From assembly GCA_016291915.1 (NCBI GenBank), contig JAEEZP010000023.1:1-15214 (forward strand): DNA of 15,214 nt, in the 5' to 3' direction. Positions within the stretch are counted from its first letter, which is position 1; each line of letters opens with the position of its first letter. The notes below the pieces were generated by a model. That model made no database searches. It was not told where the DNA came from and saw nothing but the letters and a program-made list of their open reading frames with translations. The position numbers and the translations under genes are program-made. The DNA is from Prevotella sp. (GTDB taxonomy: Bacteria > Bacteroidota > Bacteroidia > Bacteroidales > Bacteroidaceae). Shown piece by piece: positions 6,963-14,248 of this stretch.

Positions 6963-6983
6963 GGGTAGGTTTTATCCCTACCC
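6963..6983 (+). repeat. GGGTAGG / CCTACCC hairpin, copy 1
   Basis: GGGTAGG (6963-6969) pairs with CCTACCC (6977-6983) around a 7-nt loop. No T run follows, so it is a poor terminator. It shares the 13-nt core TTATCCCTACCCG (6972-6984) with a second hairpin near 15040, which also follows a short tandem array. Confidence 0.8.
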
Positions 6984-7012
6984 GGAAGAGATATGAATAT
7001 CATTGACATAAT

Positions 7013-7038
7013 TAAAGGTTGCCGATCGGCAACCTTTA
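7013..7038. terminator. Bidirectional terminator, perfect palindrome between pnuT and dnaA
   Basis: A perfect 26-bp inverted repeat, TAAAGGTTGCCGA and its exact reverse complement, folds as a 10-11 bp stem with a GATC loop. T-rich sequence lies on both sides (TTTATTATTT on +, TTTAATTATG on -). It sits between the converging pnuT and dnaA genes, and its right edge abuts the dnaA stop codon. It can terminate both transcripts. Confidence 0.85.
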
Positions 7039-8442
7039 TTATTTCAGTTTGAAAGCATTCTCAATACTACAGATATCTTCCGAGAATGACTTGTCGATCT
7101 TCAAACGTTTCTCCACCTGTGAACAGCTATGGATTACTGTGGAGTGGTCACGCCCTCCGATGAGTTTACCGATACGTGACGTCGGCATCTTGGTATATTT
7201 CAGTGCTAAGTACATAGATACCTGTCGGGCATTGACATATTCCTGTTTACGACTCTTACCCGATACCGCAGCGGTACTGACATTGAAATGATGGCATACC
7301 GTGGTGATGATATCATCAATCGTCAGCGGACGGTCATCGGTCTTCACGGCCCGTTTGATGACACGCTCAGCCAGACGCATGTCTATATTACTGTTATATA
7401 CGACACTATAAGCTAACAGCGAGTTGATCACGCCCTCCAAGTCACGTACACTGCCATTGGCAGTCTTGGCGATATACAAGATCACATCTTTCGGTATCTG
7501 CAGTCCGTCACGCTTGATCTTACTGTTGAGGATATCCACACACAACTGCTCATTGGGCTTCTCCAATTCTGCTATCAAACCACAGGAGAACCTGGTGAGC
7601 AGACGGTCATTCATACCTTTCAGATCCACCGGAGGACGGTCGGAAGCAAGAATGATACGCTTACCGTTTCTAAAGAGATGATTAAAGATATGGAAGAACG
7701 TGTCCTGTGTCCTCGTGGCAGTCATCCATTCCTGAATGTCATCCACGATCAGGATATCTATCGTCTGATAGAAAGCAATGAAGTCGTTGATCTTATTCTG
7801 CAAGGTAGCATTGGTATATTGCACCTGGAAGAGACGAGCACTGACATAGAGTATTCTCTTCTGAGGATACAACTCCTTGGCACGCACACCGATAGCATTG
7901 ATAAGATGCGTCTTGCCACAACCGGAAGGTCCATAGATGAACATCGGATTGAACTGGGTGGTGGAAGGATGCTCAGCAATCGAGAGACCGATAGACCGAG
8001 ACAGACGGTTACTGTCGCCTTCGATAAAGTTAGCAAAGGTATGGTGGGGATCCAACTGACTGTCAATATCCTGAGCAGCCACCTCCATGACCGATGGTGA
8101 TTGATTGCCACGGGTCTTGGGCTGTGCCTTCTCAATATCTCCCACAGGATCCGGCTCAACAGTCACATTGATATGGTTGTCCTTATCCGTAAGAATACTG
8201 TAGTTCAACTTGATACCCTTCCCATAACAACGAGTAAGCACCTTGCGCAACAGATCAACATAGTTCTCTTCCAAGTATTCGTAAACGAACTGACTTGGAA
8301 CCTGCACCAGGATAGTCTTCGAAGACGGTGAATACGACTCGAAGACGATTGGCTTGAACCAGGTGTTAAACTGCTGTTCTGAGACGTTTTCCTGAATCAA
8401 CTGGAGACAGTTCTCCCAGAGCGCACGTGGATTAATACTCAT
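7039..8442 (-). CDS. dnaA: Chromosomal replication initiator protein DnaA
   Basis: This 467-residue ATPase binds DnaA boxes and melts the replication origin. Domain I is at about 1-85, with the typical LWENCLQLIQENVSEQQFNTW start. A short linker domain II (about 95-130) precedes the AAA+ domain III (about 131-350): Walker A GPSGCGKT (171-178), Walker B LIVDD (231-235), sensor ASDRPP (266-271) and the arginine in LTRFSCGL (R284). Domain IV (about 372-467) carries the DNA-binding signature VNARQVSMYLALKY and GGRDHSTVIHSC (403-440). I chose the ATG at 8442, which begins MSINPRALWENC like other DnaA proteins; a longer frame from 8499 would read through the leader hairpin. dnaN and recF are not beside it in this window. 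The gene faces pnuT across a palindromic terminator. Confidence 0.98.
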   Translation of the reverse strand: MSINPRALWENCLQLIQENVSEQQFNTWFKPIVFESYSPSSKTILVQVPSQFVYEYLEENYVDLLRKVLTRCYGKGIKLNYSILTDKDNHINVTVEPDPVGDIEKAQPKTRGNQSPSVMEVAAQDIDSQLDPHHTFANFIEGDSNRLSRSIGLSIAEHPSTTQFNPMFIYGPSGCGKTHLINAIGVRAKELYPQKRILYVSARLFQVQYTNATLQNKINDFIAFYQTIDILIVDDIQEWMTATRTQDTFFHIFNHLFRNGKRIILASDRPPVDLKGMNDRLLTRFSCGLIAELEKPNEQLCVDILNSKIKRDGLQIPKDVILYIAKTANGSVRDLEGVINSLLAYSVVYNSNIDMRLAERVIKRAVKTDDRPLTIDDIITTVCHHFNVSTAAVSGKSRKQEYVNARQVSMYLALKYTKMPTSRIGKLIGGRDHSTVIHSCSQVEKRLKIDKSFSEDICSIENAFKLK

Positions 8443-8469
8443 ATACCTTTTAAAAAACTCAGCAATAAA

Positions 8470-8491
8470 AAGTGGCCACTGGCAGCCACTT
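8470..8491 (-). promoter_or_regulatory. Terminator-like hairpin in the dnaA leader
   Basis: Read on the - strand, AAGTGGC pairs with GCCACTT across an 8-nt loop and is followed directly by TTTTTATT. This has the form of an intrinsic terminator. It lies about 27 nt upstream of the dnaA start and a few bases downstream of the predicted transcription start, so it could attenuate dnaA or act as a 5' stabilising hairpin. It could also end read-through from the mce gene. Confidence 0.6.
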
Positions 8492-8503
8492 GTTTTCAAG
8501 ATG

Positions 8504-8535
8504 CAAATTTCGGAAAAAATATTATAACTTGCAAA
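8504..8535 (-). promoter_or_regulatory. Candidate promoter of dnaA
   Basis: On the - strand TTTG (8535-8532), a 20-nt spacer, then GAAATTTG (8511-8504) match the Bacteroidota -33/-7 elements, with one mismatch in the first base of TAnnTTTG. Transcription would start near 8498, giving a leader of about 55 nt that contains the hairpin at 8470-8491. Confidence 0.55.
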
Positions 8536-8803
8536 TCTGTTTTTTTGAAATCATTCTGTAATGTTTCGCAAATACCCCTTTTTCAGTCGTTTTCATTTGA
8601 TGTTTCCAAACAAAGAAAAATATGCTGTTGCATATAAAAAAGACTTTGAAGAACAGACACTTACAAAATCTTTACAAATTGCATGTACAGCCCCTCATTT
8701 ATGTGCATTATACACGTTAACTTTCTTTCTGATAGACGTTTCCACTATTTCATTTAAAGTGCTATTTAAGCGACAGTCTATTTAGACCATTTTTAAATAA
8801 GTA
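8536..8803. other. A/T-rich intergenic stretch between mce and dnaA
   Basis: Together with the dnaA leader this makes about 360 bases without a gene. A small hairpin ATATGC-TGTT-GCATAT (8620-8635), followed on the - strand by TTTTTC, may be a weak terminator for the amidase-mce transcript. TTATACACG (8708-8716) is one base off the relaxed DnaA-box consensus TTATNCACA and could allow weak autoregulation. GTCTA-TT-TAGAC (8776-8787) is a minor inverted repeat. A 74-codon + strand frame here has no recognisable features and is not called. I see no RNA gene. Confidence 0.5.
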
Positions 8804-9709
8804 TTATTTATCCTTCTTTCCGAACAAAGAAAAGTGTACATAGCGCTTCGGATGTTCCCGCAAGTTATTCAACAGGGAATCCACATCAGACATGGTGGTA
8901 TTGAGGTTCCTGTACAACTGTGGGTCACGCAGCATCAGCCCTATCGATCCCTCGGGGTTGTTCAACTGTTTTGTCAGTTGTTGTACATTATCCAAGGTGA
9001 CATTCACCTTCGACATGGTGGTATTGATATCAACACTTGCTAACTGTTTGTTCAAGTTGCCGGTGAGCTGTGTCGTATTATCCAGCACACTGTTTGCCTG
9101 CGTCATCAGCGAAGGCACATTCTTGTTCAGTTGTCCCACAAGGGTATTCAACTGATTGGTGGTTGTCACGAGATTACCGGATACCGACTGTACATGATGG
9201 AGGGTCTGGGCAATGGCAGGATCGGCCAGGATCGTATTCAGACTACCAAGGATACTGTCAAGTTTCGGCAACATCTTCTCTACCGTCGGAACCATAGCAC
9301 TGAGTTTCCCTACGGTACCGCTGCTGACGGATCCTTCTATCACTCCCCCCTCCTCGATACGTTCCTGAGGATTATCGGCCAGCAACAGGTTCACCTGCAG
9401 GTTGCCAAGCATATCACTGACGATCTCCGCCGTGCTTCCCTTAGGAATACGGAGGTGACGGTCAATACCCACCATGACCTTGATATCCTCCTGCTGTTCG
9501 TAATCGAATAGGATATTCTTCACCGTACCCACCCTATATCCATCGGCATAGATAGGACTGGAACTGCTCAATCCGGAGATATTCTTGAATGTCATATAGT
9601 AGTTGGTGTCTGACGTAAAGAGGTTCAGGCCCTTCAAGAAATTCAACCCGAAGAACAATACGATCAGAGCGACGATGGCCACCAGTGCTATTTTAATTTC
9701 CCTTTTCAT
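8804..9709 (-). CDS. MCE/MlaD-family protein (lipid-transport substrate-binding component)
   Basis: This 301-residue protein has one N-terminal membrane anchor (about 7-25, rich in Ala/Ile/Val/Leu) followed by NFLKGLNLF and a single MCE domain (about 36-128), with GLSSSSPIYADGYRVGTV (46-63) and IPKGSTAEIVSDMLGNLQVNL (88-108). The remaining half (about 135-285) is a long helical region rich in Asn, Leu, Gln and Thr, with no further MCE repeats. MCE proteins are periplasmic hexameric rings that pass phospholipids between inner and outer membranes with an MlaE/MlaF-type ABC transporter. No ABC genes are adjacent; instead it starts 17 nt after the amidase stop and is probably cotranscribed with it. 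The lipid cargo cannot be told from sequence. Confidence 0.88.
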   Translation of the reverse strand: MKREIKIALVAIVALIVLFFGLNFLKGLNLFTSDTNYYMTFKNISGLSSSSPIYADGYRVGTVKNILFDYEQQEDIKVMVGIDRHLRIPKGSTAEIVSDMLGNLQVNLLLADNPQERIEEGGVIEGSVSSGTVGKLSAMVPTVEKMLPKLDSILGSLNTILADPAIAQTLHHVQSVSGNLVTTTNQLNTLVGQLNKNVPSLMTQANSVLDNTTQLTGNLNKQLASVDINTTMSKVNVTLDNVQQLTKQLNNPEGSIGLMLRDPQLYRNLNTTMSDVDSLLNNLREHPKRYVHFSLFGKKDK

Positions 9710-9726
9710 CTTTTCTCATCTGTTTA

Positions 9727-10995
9727 TTAACGTGAACGTTTGGCACGATATTCCTTTATGGCCTGCTGCACATCAACCTTTCTGTTATCCTTGAAGGCAA
9801 TGATGAAAGCCTGCGGGAATTTCTCAGCAAGAGTTTTCCGTAATTGGTAAATCTCATTATAATTCGTAGAGGCCCCTATCGTGTACTTATACATATTCCC
9901 TTCCTGGTAATAATACACATCCTTCTCACCCTTGAACTGGCGGTCAGAGATTTTCAGGAGACGGTCGGTCACCATGATCTGTACCTTGAAGACAGGATCG
10001 GCATTTGCAGGAGCCGTCACTTTCTCGGGGTTATCCATCAATCCGGCAACCTTCGGTTGTGTTTTCGGTTGTGTCTCCGGTTCTGCGGGTTTCTCTTTCA
10101 CCACGGCAACAGGCTGTTCTTTCGGGGGATTCTTTTTCTTCTCCTGACGGTCTGTCTCCTGCGGAGGAACAACAGTAGGAATATTCACCTGTGTCGTCGG
10201 TTCTGCGGCATAAGGTACGGTAATACCCTTATGGTATTTCCTCTTATAACGTAGAAAAGCCTTGTAGATACCTTTTCCCAGGGCATCAATGCCCGCAGCG
10301 CTGTTCAGATAATTCTCCTCTTCCTGACTGGTGATAAATCCCAGTTCTATCAGACAACTGGGCATAGAGGTGGCACGTAAGACCAGGAATCCTGCCTGAT
10401 GCACCCCTTTGTTCACGCGCCCTGCCGTCTCACAGGCATCTTTCTGGATCATCTTCGCCAGTTCTACGCTCTTCGCCATATTCTTATCCTGCATGAACTC
10501 AAAGATAATATAACTCTCCGAGGAGTTAGGGTCGAAGTCTTCATAGTGCTGCTTATAGTCTTTCTCCACGAGGATGGCCGCATTCTCACGTTTTGCTACC
10601 TCGAGGTTATCCGCCGCACGGTGCATACCGAGTGTATAAACCTCAAAACCACGTGCCACCCTGCCGTTGGGCAAGGAATTGGTGTGTACGGAGATAAAGA
10701 GATCGGCTTTATTTCTGTTGGCGATATTCGCACGCTCATTCAACGGGATGAACACATCCGTCTTACGAGTGTATATCACCTTGACGTCGGGACAGTTACG
10801 TTCCACATAAGCACCGAAGGCCAGGGCGACATTCAGGTTGATATTCTTCTCTTTCGACTTTGCACCTAACGCACCGGCATCCTTTCCCCCGTGTCCGGGA
10901 TCGATAACAAGGACAAACTTATCGTTGTTTGCAGCCAGGGCGACAGCAAATACCGATACGATCATCGTGATTATCAACAAACAACGTCTTATCAT
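9727..10995 (-). CDS. N-acetylmuramoyl-L-alanine amidase (Amidase_3) with C-terminal SPOR-like domain
   Basis: This 422-residue periplasmic zinc enzyme cleaves the bond between MurNAc and the peptide stem of peptidoglycan, acting in cell separation and turnover. A signal peptide spans about 1-22. The catalytic domain (about 26-250) shows IDPGHGG with H35, E49 in SKEKN, SVHTN with H104, and E217 in CLIELGF: the three zinc ligands and catalytic Glu of the AmiC family. A Pro/Lys/Gln-rich linker (about 262-333) leads to a SPOR-like C-terminal domain (about 335-405, VFKVQIMV to FIIAFKDNRKV), which may target denuded glycan at the septum. It is complete. The predicted transcription start falls almost at the ATG. 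Amidase and mce form a two-gene unit. Confidence 0.94.
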   Translation of the reverse strand: MIRRCLLIITMIVSVFAVALAANNDKFVLVIDPGHGGKDAGALGAKSKEKNINLNVALAFGAYVERNCPDVKVIYTRKTDVFIPLNERANIANRNKADLFISVHTNSLPNGRVARGFEVYTLGMHRAADNLEVAKRENAAILVEKDYKQHYEDFDPNSSESYIIFEFMQDKNMAKSVELAKMIQKDACETAGRVNKGVHQAGFLVLRATSMPSCLIELGFITSQEEENYLNSAAGIDALGKGIYKAFLRYKRKYHKGITVPYAAEPTTQVNIPTVVPPQETDRQEKKKNPPKEQPVAVVKEKPAEPETQPKTQPKVAGLMDNPEKVTAPANADPVFKVQIMVTDRLLKISDRQFKGEKDVYYYQEGNMYKYTIGASTNYNEIYQLRKTLAEKFPQAFIIAFKDNRKVDVQQAIKEYRAKRSR

Positions 10996-11002
10996 ATACG
11001 TG

Positions 11003-11010
11003 CAAAGATA
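11003..11010 (-). promoter_or_regulatory. Candidate -7 element of the amidase-mce promoter
   Basis: TATCTTTG on the - strand matches TAnnTTTG exactly. The -33 region about 20 nt upstream is only a weak match. Its 3' end is 7 nt from the amidase ATG, so the transcript would have almost no 5' leader. Confidence 0.5.
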
Positions 11011-11076
11011 AATGTTTTATATGATTTAATGAATTAACATCCCTGATATTTATCATTATTTAAGGCAATGGCATGA

Positions 11077-11451
11077 CTACTCGTCACGACTCAAAACCAA
11101 TGTCACGCTAACGCCTTTCAGATCCGCTCCCATCGGAGGATTCTCCTTTGTCACCGTCACTACCACCATCTCTACCTGCAGAAAGGTATCGATGATACGC
11201 TGGCCGATACGTCCTGCCACATGTTCCAATAACTTGGAAGGCATCATCATCTCCTCCTTCACCAACTCATAGATGGTGCCGTAGTTCAGAGTGTCCGTCA
11301 GTTCGTCAGAATAAACAGCCTTCTTCAGATCACCCATCACCTGCAGGTCCACGACGAAAGAGCCTCCCGTCTTCTGCTCCTGCGGCAACACACCATGATA
11401 GGCATGAAACCGCAGGCCGGACAGCGTGATATGACAACCTTTTACTACCAT
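11077..11451 (-). CDS. folB: Dihydroneopterin aldolase
   Basis: This 124-residue cytoplasmic enzyme converts 7,8-dihydroneopterin to 6-hydroxymethyl-7,8-dihydropterin and glycolaldehyde in folate synthesis. Family motifs are LRFHAYHGVLPQEQKTGGSF (13-32, with the Glu near the active site), DTLNYGTIY (53-61), LLEHVAGRI (74-82) and the catalytic-loop Lys102 in VTKENPPMG. Length is typical (about 120). I chose the ATG at 11451 because it begins at the usual first beta strand; a longer frame from 11484 would run into the end of the ribonucleotide reductase gene. It starts 10 nt after that gene's stop and is probably cotranscribed, linking folate-dependent thymidylate supply with deoxynucleotide synthesis. 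Confidence 0.93.
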   Translation of the reverse strand: MVVKGCHITLSGLRFHAYHGVLPQEQKTGGSFVVDLQVMGDLKKAVYSDELTDTLNYGTIYELVKEEMMMPSKLLEHVAGRIGQRIIDTFLQVEMVVVTVTKENPPMGADLKGVSVTLVLSRDE

Positions 11452-11461
11452 AGCCGCACTC

Positions 11462-14014
11462 CTATCCGCATCTGCTGGCACCACAGTTCGTACAGATCAG
11501 GCAGCCCTCCTGATAGACCAGGCTCTCCTGTCCACAGTTCGGACATTTCTGTCCTTTTGCCTGTGTACCGTCAGAGATATATTTCTTCAGTGCTCTCTCC
11601 ACACCGTTCTTCCAGGTGTTGATACTCTCATCACTGAGCTGCAGCGATGCCACCAGACGGATGACATGGTCGATAGGCATCCGGTAACGCAACACACCGG
11701 AGATCAGCTTGGCATAGTTCCAGTATTCGGGGTTGAACTTCTCACTCAGTCCCTCCACCGTTGTCTTATAACCGCGTTTATTCTCAAACTGGAAGTCGTA
11801 ACGCTTTGTGCCATCTTCATTCTGCTGCTTGATGATCTTACCCTTCGTCACTGTCTTCGGCAGTACGATACCCTCATCGTCATCCTGCAGACCGGTGAAG
11901 ATCTCATAGGGATAACCATCGAGCAATCCCACGAAGGCCACCCATTTCTCTTTGTTGTTCTGGAAACGCACCACATCACACTCGAGTACCTGCGGACGTA
12001 CCTCAGTGACGACAGGGTGTTTGCAAGGAGCAACTTCTGCCTTTTCTTTCTCCTTCTTTTTCTTTTCATCCACTTGGATCATCACACCGGCACGCGAACC
12101 GTCACGATAAATCGTACATCCCTTACAACCGGTACGCCAAGCCTCTACATAGAGTCGGTTCACCAAGGTCTCGTCAACATCATTGGGAAGGTTGACGGTA
12201 ACGGAGATCGAGTGATCAACCCACTTCTGGATGGCTCCCTGCATACGTACCTTCATCAACCAGTCCACATCATTGGCTGTCGCTTTATAATAAGGTGAGC
12301 GGGCAACGATATCATCCAGCTCTTCCTGCGTATAACGCTTCTCTGTATCGATACCGTTGATCTTCATCCAGTCCAGGAACTTCTTGTGATAGACGATATA
12401 TTCCTCAAAACTGTCACCCACCTCGTCGACAAAGTCCACATGCACATTGGTATCATTCGGATTCACCTTTCTACGACGCTTATACACAGGCATGAATACG
12501 GGCTCGATACCGCTGGTGGTCTGTGTCATCAATGAGGTGGTACCCGTGGGAGCTATCGTCAGACAAGCAATGTTCCTGCGTCCGCTCTTCGCCATACGCT
12601 CATAGAGGGCGGGATCGGCTTCCTTGATACGAAGGATAAAGGGATTGGCAGCCTCACGCTTGGCATCATAGATGGCAAAAGCACCACGCTCCTCGGCCAT
12701 CGTCACCGATGAGTCATAAGCACTTAACGCCAATGTCTTATGAACCTTGACAGAGAAGTCAGTAGCCTCCTGCGTACCGTAGCGCAAGCCCATGGCAGCG
12801 ATCATATCGCCTTCGGCGGTGATACCCACACCCGTACGACGACCCTTCGAACTCTTCGCCTTGATCTTCTCCCACAGATGATATTCCGAGCTCTTCACCT
12901 CCTTACTCTGCGGATCGTTCACCACCTTATTCATTATAAGGTCTATCTTCTCCAGTTCCAGATCCACGATATCGTCCATCAGGCGCTGTGCCAGACCGAC
13001 ATGTTTGCGGAACAAGTCAAAGTCGAAGTATGCATCCTTGGTAAACGGGTTGACCACATAACTGAAGAGGTTGATGCTCAGCAGGCGGCAGGAGTCATAC
13101 GGACACAAAGGAATCTCTCCGCACGGATTGGTGCTCACCGTACGGAACCCTAAGTCGGCATAACAGTCAGGGATGCTCTCTCTGAGGATGGTATCCCAGA
13201 ACAGCACACCCGGCTCAGCACTCTTCCAAGCATTATGCACGATCTTCTCCCACAGATCTTTGGCACGGATGGTCTTCTTCATGTCAGGATTGTCACTGTC
13301 CACTGGGAACTGCTGCACATACAACTTATCATTGACAGCTGCCTCCATGAACTCATCATCGATCTTCACACTGACGTTGGCACCCGTCACCTTACCCTCG
13401 GTCATCTTCGCATCGATGAAAGCCTCACTGTCGGGATGCTTGATACCCACGGAGAGCATCAACGCACCGCGTCTGCCGTCCTGCGCCACCTCACGCGTAC
13501 TGTTACTGTAACGCTCCATGAAAGGAACGAGACCCGTGGATGTCAATGCGGAGTTGTTCACCGGCGATCCCTTCGGACGGATATGCGTCAGGTCATGCCC
13601 CACACCGCCACGGCGCTTCATCAGCTGCACCTGCTCCTCATCGATACGGAGGATAGCACCATAGGAATCGGCATCACCGTCGAGCCCGATCACGAAACAG
13701 TTGCTCAGCGACGCCACTTGGAAGTTGTTGCCGATACCGGTCATCGGACTACCTGCCGGTACGATATATCTGAAATGATCCAGGAGTGAGAAGATCTCCT
13801 CTACGCTCACCGGATTCTTATACTTTTTCTCTATACGTGCTATCTCACGGGCGATACGCCAATGCATGTCTTCGGGACTCTTCTCGTAGATATGCCCGAA
13901 ACTGTCTTTCATCGCATATTTGTTCACCCAAACCCGCGCTGCGAGCTCGTCGCCTTTAAAATATTCCAAAGAAGCCTGAAAAGCTTCATCATAGGGGTAT
14001 GTAGTCTTATTCAT
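11462..14014 (-). CDS. nrdJ: Adenosylcobalamin-dependent (class II) ribonucleotide reductase
   Basis: This 850-residue enzyme reduces ribonucleotides to deoxyribonucleotides using a cobalamin-generated thiyl radical and needs no oxygen. Active-site residues are visible: C106 (SLSNCF) and C309 (YDSCR) form the reducible pair; N296, C298 and E300 in NPCGEIPL are the radical cysteine and its partners, with the spacing of the Thermotoga enzyme (C322 to C333). KRRGGVGHDLTHIRPKG (133-149) and IAPTGTTS are further reductase motifs. A Lys/Glu-rich stretch near 655-670 separates the barrel from a C-terminal region. The end is a zinc ribbon with C824, C827, C841 and C844, plus C838 and C849; some of these probably re-reduce the active site. 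A cobalamin riboswitch was looked for upstream and not seen. The ATG at 14014 is supported by a good promoter. Confidence 0.96.
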   Translation of the reverse strand: MNKTTYPYDEAFQASLEYFKGDELAARVWVNKYAMKDSFGHIYEKSPEDMHWRIAREIARIEKKYKNPVSVEEIFSLLDHFRYIVPAGSPMTGIGNNFQVASLSNCFVIGLDGDADSYGAILRIDEEQVQLMKRRGGVGHDLTHIRPKGSPVNNSALTSTGLVPFMERYSNSTREVAQDGRRGALMLSVGIKHPDSEAFIDAKMTEGKVTGANVSVKIDDEFMEAAVNDKLYVQQFPVDSDNPDMKKTIRAKDLWEKIVHNAWKSAEPGVLFWDTILRESIPDCYADLGFRTVSTNPCGEIPLCPYDSCRLLSINLFSYVVNPFTKDAYFDFDLFRKHVGLAQRLMDDIVDLELEKIDLIMNKVVNDPQSKEVKSSEYHLWEKIKAKSSKGRRTGVGITAEGDMIAAMGLRYGTQEATDFSVKVHKTLALSAYDSSVTMAEERGAFAIYDAKREAANPFILRIKEADPALYERMAKSGRRNIACLTIAPTGTTSLMTQTTSGIEPVFMPVYKRRRKVNPNDTNVHVDFVDEVGDSFEEYIVYHKKFLDWMKINGIDTEKRYTQEELDDIVARSPYYKATANDVDWLMKVRMQGAIQKWVDHSISVTVNLPNDVDETLVNRLYVEAWRTGCKGCTIYRDGSRAGVMIQVDEKKKKEKEKAEVAPCKHPVVTEVRPQVLECDVVRFQNNKEKWVAFVGLLDGYPYEIFTGLQDDDEGIVLPKTVTKGKIIKQQNEDGTKRYDFQFENKRGYKTTVEGLSEKFNPEYWNYAKLISGVLRYRMPIDHVIRLVASLQLSDESINTWKNGVERALKKYISDGTQAKGQKCPNCGQESLVYQEGCLICTNCGASRCG

Positions 14015-14072
14015 CAGTAATATATAATAATGTGAATTCTAAAAAAATGATTTTTCTCAGTAAATTTCCTTG

Positions 14073-14104
14073 CAAAGGTAGCATAATTTGTTCATATTGC
14101 CAAA
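14073..14104 (-). promoter_or_regulatory. Bacteroidota-type promoter of nrdJ-folB
   Basis: On the - strand TTTG (14104-14101), exactly 20 nt, then TACCTTTG (14080-14073) match both elements of the consensus. The boxes, spacing and even the two free bases (CC) equal those of the riboswitch promoter at 3584-3615. Transcription would start near 14067, about 53 nt before the nrdJ ATG. Confidence 0.8.
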
Positions 14105-14201
14105 TATATATTTGTAAATGTTTTCCGTTTTGGACAACTTTGAAGAAGAATGACAGAATAAAGTTTTCTAAAACGAATCATCAAATAATTGGGAAAAAAC
14201 T

Positions 14202-14231
14202 CTTGATTGTCACTTTTTTAATGTATCTTCG
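14202..14231 (+). promoter_or_regulatory. Candidate promoter of the nitroreductase gene
   Basis: CTTG (14202-14205), 18 nt, then TATCTTCG (14224-14231) resemble the Bacteroidota -33/-7 pair with one mismatch in TAnnTTTG and a slightly short spacer. The start would be about 12 nt before the ATG at 14249. It is divergent from the nrdJ promoter, about 100 nt away. Confidence 0.5.
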
Positions 14232-14248
14232 CACCAAAATAGTATATC

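Noticed and set aside
8443..8499. N-terminal extension of DnaA to the ATG at 8499
   Set aside because: The added 19 residues are encoded by the leader hairpin and do not resemble DnaA domain I, which begins properly at MSINPRALW.
8561..8785. 74-codon + strand frame upstream of dnaA
   Set aside because: No family resemblance, no promoter, and composition typical of A/T-rich intergenic DNA.
8443..8803. Replication origin (oriC) beside dnaA
   Set aside because: The stretch is A/T rich, but only one imperfect DnaA box (TTATACACG) was found, with no cluster and no dnaN nearby.
11452..11484. Earlier start for folB at 11484
   Set aside because: It would overlap the last codons of nrdJ and add residues absent from the family; the ATG at 11451 begins at the expected first strand.
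14015..14248. Cobalamin riboswitch upstream of nrdJ
   Set aside because: No B12-box-like conserved core was recognised and the predicted leader is only about 50 nt.
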